64,000 nt of DNA from Candidatus Poribacteria bacterium. Its GTDB lineage: Bacteria > Poribacteria > WGA-4E > WGA-3G. The stretch lies in the NCBI GenBank assembly GCA_022821495.1, contig JAJEDN010000044.1, positions 47,353 to 111,352 of the forward strand, read 5' to 3'. This document shows, one piece after another, positions 59,441-64,000 of this stretch (its first letter is position 1; every line of letters starts with the position of its first letter). The position numbers and the translations under genes are program-made. The notes below the pieces were generated by a model. The model did not search any database. It worked only from the letters and a program-made list of their open reading frames with translations, and was not told where the DNA came from.

Positions 59441-62400
59441 TCGGTATAAATGCTTTTGCCTTCACCGTAGTAAGAATCGTAGATGTGCTGATAGACCGCC
59501 TCAGATTTCTGATTAAACAGTTCCAGCGTGTAAGGTTGGGGCAGTTCATCATCAAGTATATTTTCAACAGCAAGTCTGACTTGTGCACGTGTTTGTGTAT
59601 GTTTCCGCCAATCCAAGCCCAATTTTTCTCGTTTGAGTGTCTCAAGCATTTCCCTCACAGCATTTTTAACTTCATCCCGTTGTGGAGCAGTTAAATGAGG
59701 TTCGCAATGAGGCTCGCGTTGTGTGAGAAGGTCAAACACTGCTAATTCTTCTTCGGAGAGGTTTTCAGTCCTGGCGCGTTGGTCTTCTTCGTTGAGATCA
59801 TTAACGAAATCAAAAAGTCTCTGAAAATAGTCCGAAACCCCAATCGTACCCGCATTGTATTCCGCGATCATCTCCTCAAATTTCTCCTGATAGTTCATAC
59901 GGTTTCTGTTGAGCCGAATCATTGCGGTGAGCTTGCTGTTGATTGCGCCTCTAAGTTTCTCCGCTTCGACGCGTTTGTGCTGTGTATTGAATCGCTCGCT
60001 TAACTGCTCAAAATCAATCTGACTTAGGTCTATTGGCTCCGTATCGTATCCCTCCGCCGGTATCTGAATGCGATAGCCTTCAGGTGCGATTGACCGATCC
60101 AGCACCGCCTCAACCTCTGTCATTACATCGGAGATGTCAGTCGGTGGTGCCAAATTTCTGATTTTCTGCGCGATGATATGGATAAGTTGACAGATTTTGG
60201 TAAATGCATGCGCATCGGGATCGGGCAGGATCGCTTTGTATAATTTACTGACGTTCGTTGCGAGTTGTAGGTATCCTTTTTTCGTTTCATCGTTAATCAG
60301 GATACGTTCCATTGCGTCATTGATTTGGGCGATGTTTTGGAATGCGTCGTCCGTTTGGGCTGTATTTAAGTCAACACCGAGGCCTCGGCAGAATTCGGTG
60401 ATTTCGGCGATCGCCGCTCGGAGTTTTTCAATTAGTTCTGATTTATCCGCAATCGGTTTCTGGTTTCCTTCCAGATCCGCACCCGTAGCATAAATCGCCA
60501 ACGCTTTTTCCAGATCGCGGAAAACGCCAATGTAGTCAACAATTAAGCCGTTATTTTTTTCACCGAAGACGCGATTCGCTCTGGCAATGGTCTGCATCAA
60601 AGTGTGGTTTCGCTGCGGTTTGTCAAGATAGATTGTGGAACAGGAGGGAACATCGAAACCGGTTATCCACATCGCACAGACGAAAACAATTCGGAAGGGG
60701 TCATCGGGGTCTTTGAATTTGGTGTCTAAATCCTCTGTGTTCATACGGGCGCGGTGCGGCGTGATGTCTACGCCTTTCTGCCTGAGTTCATTGATTTCGT
60801 TTTGTCCCGGGGAAACGACGACTGCCATATCAGTCTCTTCCATGTAGCGAATTCTCTCTTGCAAATAGCCCCTTTCACTCCCGTGTCGTGTGACTACTTC
60901 GGATCTTAGTTGTTCAATTAAACGCTGCCAATATTTCTGCACTTTGTCGAACATTTTAACAGCAGTCGCTTTGTCGATTGAGATAACCATGGCTTTCCCT
61001 TGATAGCCTCTCCCTATAAAGTGGGAGACGATATCTTTAGCGATGGTCTCCAACCGATCATCTCGTGTGATGAGGTGATACTCTCTGGCGAATTCGTGTT
61101 CAAGCTTCGCCTCTTGCGCCTCATCGAGTTCGGCATCCTCAAGGATCTGTTCGATGTCTTCGTTGAAAGCTTCGTTTATCAGTTGTAGCGTCGGTACGCG
61201 GTTCTCATAGTAGAGTGGCACGGTGGCGCGATCCACAATAGATTGGTTAAAATCATAAATACTGACATAATCCCCGAAGACCGTTTTTGTTTTTTCTTCG
61301 CCAGCCATGAGCGGTGTACCCGTAAATGCGATGAATGCGGCGTTAGGGAGCGCGGTACGCATGTTCAAGGCGAGTGTATCGTATTGGCTCCGATGCGCTT
61401 CATCTGTGATGACGACGATGTCTGACCGCTCTGAGAGCACTGGATGTCTTTCGCCGCCTTGTGTCTGGAACTTGTGGATGAGCGTGAAGATATAGCGATG
61501 GTCTTCACCAAGGAGGCGGCGAAGATGTTTTATATCTTCTGCGTGAACTTCTTGCTGTGTCAAGACCCCGCTTGTACTGGCGAAAGTCTTGTAGGTTTGG
61601 TTATCCAATTCCTTGCGATCGGTTACGACAACAAATGTCCAATTTCCCGGCACTTTTCTAAGTACTTTCTGGGCAAAAAAGAGCATTGAGATGCTTTTCC
61701 CGCTACCCTGTGTATGCCAAAAAACACCGAGTTTGCCTTGGTTATCTTCAATCTGTTTCAGGGATTCGATCGTGTTGTTGACACCGAGGTATTGATGGTT
61801 CTTAGCGAGGATTTTGATTAATCCCCCTTGTGCTTCCATAAACAGGATAAAATTCTCGACGACATCGAGCAATCTTTCGGGTGTGCAAAGGGCATGCAGG
61901 ATTGTCTCTAAGGAGGTTTGAGGGGTTTCGTCTTCGCTGTGAATGCGTTTCCATTCGGCGAAGTGTTCCCAATCGGCAGTGAGGCTCCCGGCTTTACTTT
62001 CCGTGCCGTTAGAGAGTAAAATAAAAGCGTTATACCAAAAGAGGTGTGGGATGGTGTCTTTGTAGTCTCGGAGGTTGTCGTTATAGGCAGCGTGGAGATG
62101 GACATCAATCCGCTTAAACTCCATCAGGACTACAGGGATTCCGTTAACGAAACAGACTATATCTGGACGTTTTGTATACATCTCACCGGTAATCCAGAAT
62201 TGGGATGCGGCGAAGAAATCGTTGTGCTCTGGGTGTTCCCAGTCGATGACTCGCAGCACTTCAACGGTCTCGTCTGCGCTGTCTGGATCAGTGAGGGTGA
62301 CCTTCACGCCGTCTTTCAGGAGGGTATAAATCTCGCGATTGGCTTCAATAGCACTCATGACTGCGCGGGATTGGGTGAGTTCTTCGATTGCCTTGGCGAT

Positions 62401-62610
62401 AGTATCACTGGTTGCGGTAGGGTTGAGGCGTTTTAGTGAGGTTTCCAGTCGGGCAGTTAGGACGACTTCGGATTTGGTTTGCCGACCGAGTGGACTCTTT
62501 TCCGTCTGTTCAAATTCGCTGTAGCAGTTTAGCGTCTCCCATCCGATTTCTTTAAGTAGGTTGATGGCAGGTTGTTCTATGAGTTGGTCTTCGCTGTATG
62601 GGTTCTGCAT
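59434..62610 (-). CDS. hsdR: Type I restriction endonuclease subunit R (EcoR124/EcoAI-type HsdR)
   Basis: SEDQLIEQPAINLLKEIGWETLN; TKRPDIVCFVNGIPVVLMEFKR (PD-(D/E)XK); GVFWHTQGSGKSISMLFFAQK; VVITDEAHRSQYD; VCAMWITGFDVPSCSTIYLDKPQRNHTLMQTIARANRVFGEKNNG. Confidence 0.96.
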   Translation of the reverse strand: MQNPYSEDQLIEQPAINLLKEIGWETLNCYSEFEQTEKSPLGRQTKSEVVLTARLETSLKRLNPTATSDTIAKAIEELTQSRAVMSAIEANREIYTLLKDGVKVTLTDPDSADETVEVLRVIDWEHPEHNDFFAASQFWITGEMYTKRPDIVCFVNGIPVVLMEFKRIDVHLHAAYNDNLRDYKDTIPHLFWYNAFILLSNGTESKAGSLTADWEHFAEWKRIHSEDETPQTSLETILHALCTPERLLDVVENFILFMEAQGGLIKILAKNHQYLGVNNTIESLKQIEDNQGKLGVFWHTQGSGKSISMLFFAQKVLRKVPGNWTFVVVTDRKELDNQTYKTFASTSGVLTQQEVHAEDIKHLRRLLGEDHRYIFTLIHKFQTQGGERHPVLSERSDIVVITDEAHRSQYDTLALNMRTALPNAAFIAFTGTPLMAGEEKTKTVFGDYVSIYDFNQSIVDRATVPLYYENRVPTLQLINEAFNEDIEQILEDAELDEAQEAKLEHEFAREYHLITRDDRLETIAKDIVSHFIGRGYQGKAMVISIDKATAVKMFDKVQKYWQRLIEQLRSEVVTRHGSERGYLQERIRYMEETDMAVVVSPGQNEINELRQKGVDITPHRARMNTEDLDTKFKDPDDPFRIVFVCAMWITGFDVPSCSTIYLDKPQRNHTLMQTIARANRVFGEKNNGLIVDYIGVFRDLEKALAIYATGADLEGNQKPIADKSELIEKLRAAIAEITEFCRGLGVDLNTAQTDDAFQNIAQINDAMERILINDETKKGYLQLATNVSKLYKAILPDPDAHAFTKICQLIHIIAQKIRNLAPPTDISDVMTEVEAVLDRSIAPEGYRIQIPAEGYDTEPIDLSQIDFEQLSERFNTQHKRVEAEKLRGAINSKLTAMIRLNRNRMNYQEKFEEMIAEYNAGTIGVSDYFQRLFDFVNDLNEEDQRARTENLSEEELAVFDLLTQREPHCEPHLTAPQRDEVKNAVREMLETLKREKLGLDWRKHTQTRAQVRLAVENILDDELPQPYTLELFNQKSEAVYQHIYDSYYGEGKSIYTEN

Positions 62611-62632
62611 GGCTATCTACTGACCAGAGTTC

Positions 62633-63175
62633 TCAGGCTCGTTCACGCCTCACCTCTGCCAGTGCTTCCTCAAAATGACGTATCACTTCCTCCTCTGGCG
62701 TATCAGCAAACACATCGTGAAAGTATGCGAGGGTTTTATCCCACTCCTCCCGAAACCGTTTGCGCTCACTTTCAACTTCGGTGCGGAAGTGCGAAACGAT
62801 GTGCTGCCACTCTGTTGATATGGAGTCCCTACATTCTTGAATATCCGGCAAGAAAAAGATTTTATTAGAAAAATCGCTGTTTTTGACGACACGTCTGATT
62901 TGCGCGACAAGCGATTTTGATTCTGATTGTCCTTGTTGGTCGGAGTCAACGATGAAGATAATATAGTCGTCTTGGTTAAGGTAGTACTGGATCGCCTTCC
63001 TAAAACTTCCCTCTAAAAGTGTCCCTTTTCTATGACACTTGCGAAGCGTCCTTCTTCCAGCTGTTCGGATAGCAATATCCCCAAGCTGCCTGAATCTCAG
63101 AAATTCGTCTTCCAAGAATTTGACTGCTTCAGCATCGCAGTCCGATTGCAAATTCCAAACTCTCACGCTTATCAT
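62633..63175 (-). CDS. TOPRIM/DUF4276-like N-terminal half with distinct C-terminal tail
   Basis: MISVRVWNLQSDCDAEAVKFLEDEFLRFRQLGDIAIRTA...YYLNQDDYIIFIVDSDQQGQSESKSLVAQIRRVVKNSDFSNKIFFLPDIQE aligns with the 63185 protein, then diverges. Confidence 0.75.
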   Translation of the reverse strand: MISVRVWNLQSDCDAEAVKFLEDEFLRFRQLGDIAIRTAGRRTLRKCHRKGTLLEGSFRKAIQYYLNQDDYIIFIVDSDQQGQSESKSLVAQIRRVVKNSDFSNKIFFLPDIQECRDSISTEWQHIVSHFRTEVESERKRFREEWDKTLAYFHDVFADTPEEEVIRHFEEALAEVRRERA

Positions 63176-63184
63176 AATTACTAT

Positions 63185-63925
63185 TCATTTGAATTGCGCT
63201 AACACATTTCCTAACTCGCGGAGGGAATTATTACGCCGCAATGTCTCTGTGTCAATGACTACGTATTTAGCCAGATCAGGTGAAATCCTTTCATGGTAGC
63301 GTTCACGGTTAATGTTCTTTTGCGGTATGCTCGGATTGAGAGCTCGCAGAACCTGTTCAGAAAAATCCTCCAAGTACTCTTTGGACCCATTGCCTCCGGC
63401 TTGTGTTTCGACAATGTGTTCCGTATTACCGCTCTGATAACGTCTAAGCAATCGGACGAAGGACTGGTTCGTTAATACTTTATCACGGCAATTGTTTCTA
63501 TACTGTGCGCGGCGAGTAGCGAAATAACAGAAAATACCGAGACAATCAATTAACAACCACGCCTCAAGTTCATGAATAGCCGGAGCAAAAAATACTCTGC
63601 CATTAAAACTGCGGTCTCTAACAATTCGTTCAATTTGATTAATAAATGAATTCGGTTCCCGCCGCCGCTGATGAAGCGATATTGGACTATCACTGTCAAT
63701 GACGAAAATAACATATTCACCTTGATCTAAGAAATTCTGAACGGCCTTTCTCAATTTGTCGTTTAAAGTTCCACGGATTCTACGGCTATTCAGAAACCTC
63801 CGGTTTTCAACTGTTTGAATAGATATATCGCTGAGCTGCAGATGCCTCACCAACTTGTTCGCTAAACACCTGGCTGCTTTGGCATCATTGTCAGATTCCA
63901 AAGCCCAGATTCTTATCGTTGGCAT
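63185..63925 (-). CDS. TOPRIM/DUF4276-like protein
   Basis: TIRIWALESDNDAKAARCLANKLV...FLDQGEYVIFVIDSD...RVFFAPAIHELEAWLLID; the ELEAWLL motif fits the DUF4276/OLD-TOPRIM class. Confidence 0.75.
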   Translation of the reverse strand: MPTIRIWALESDNDAKAARCLANKLVRHLQLSDISIQTVENRRFLNSRRIRGTLNDKLRKAVQNFLDQGEYVIFVIDSDSPISLHQRRREPNSFINQIERIVRDRSFNGRVFFAPAIHELEAWLLIDCLGIFCYFATRRAQYRNNCRDKVLTNQSFVRLLRRYQSGNTEHIVETQAGGNGSKEYLEDFSEQVLRALNPSIPQKNINRERYHERISPDLAKYVVIDTETLRRNNSLRELGNVLAQFK

Positions 63926-64000
63926 ATAGGTTCATCCTCCATCAGATCTTGCAGAAGTCCACTATCAAAAATTGCACTGCCAACCCCGAAATCTACAATC
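63913..64000 (-). CDS. C-terminal 29 codons of an upstream gene, overlapping the 63185 gene start by 13 nt
   Basis: Minus strand frame reads IVDFGVGSAIFDSGLLQDLMEDEPICQR-stop; the overlap implies operon coupling. Identity unknown (an AAA ATPase partner would be expected). Confidence 0.5.
   Translation of the reverse strand, partial: IVDFGVGSAIFDSGLLQDLMEDEPICQR

Overview
Protein-dense bacterial chromosome window of about 64 kb with no rRNA, tRNA or CRISPR recognised. Gene content and the abundant dispersed intergenic repeats look like an uncultured Poribacteria-type or PVC-adjacent lineage; this is an impression, not a computed assignment. Housekeeping and metabolic genes include partial DisA (left edge), cyclophilin, KamA-type radical SAM, GroEL, a slipin/SPFH protein, a DUF4159/VWA/DUF4175 block, a GlmL/MutL-like protein, a PfkA-like phosphofructokinase, a TPP enzyme, a sulfatase, a GDPD and sugar-acid enzymes. 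Accessory regions are: (i) a type I restriction-modification locus (about 25.3-36.6 kb) interrupted by accessory genes and ending in a gene predicted to fuse a GlmU-like nucleotidyltransferase/beta-helix to a DUF89 damage-control phosphatase domain; (ii) a TnpB-only IS200/IS605-like element with a likely omega-RNA end; (iii) a second HsdR with two tandem TOPRIM/DUF4276-like genes at the right edge; (iv) a D12-type methylase / PD-(D/E)XK / Uma2 cluster. The most intriguing unexplained structure is a dispersed repeat of about 90-115 bp (five copies seen). It occurs in tandem pairs, always in the orientation of the gene it touches. Its 3' end (CCGCAAGGAAA...) sits at Shine-Dalgarno distance from two start codons, and one copy is inserted in frame inside the large DUF4175 gene. 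Two otherwise unrelated secreted proteins also share a C-terminal tag (GK.[TA]TTW..[IL]K) that may be an undescribed sorting signal.
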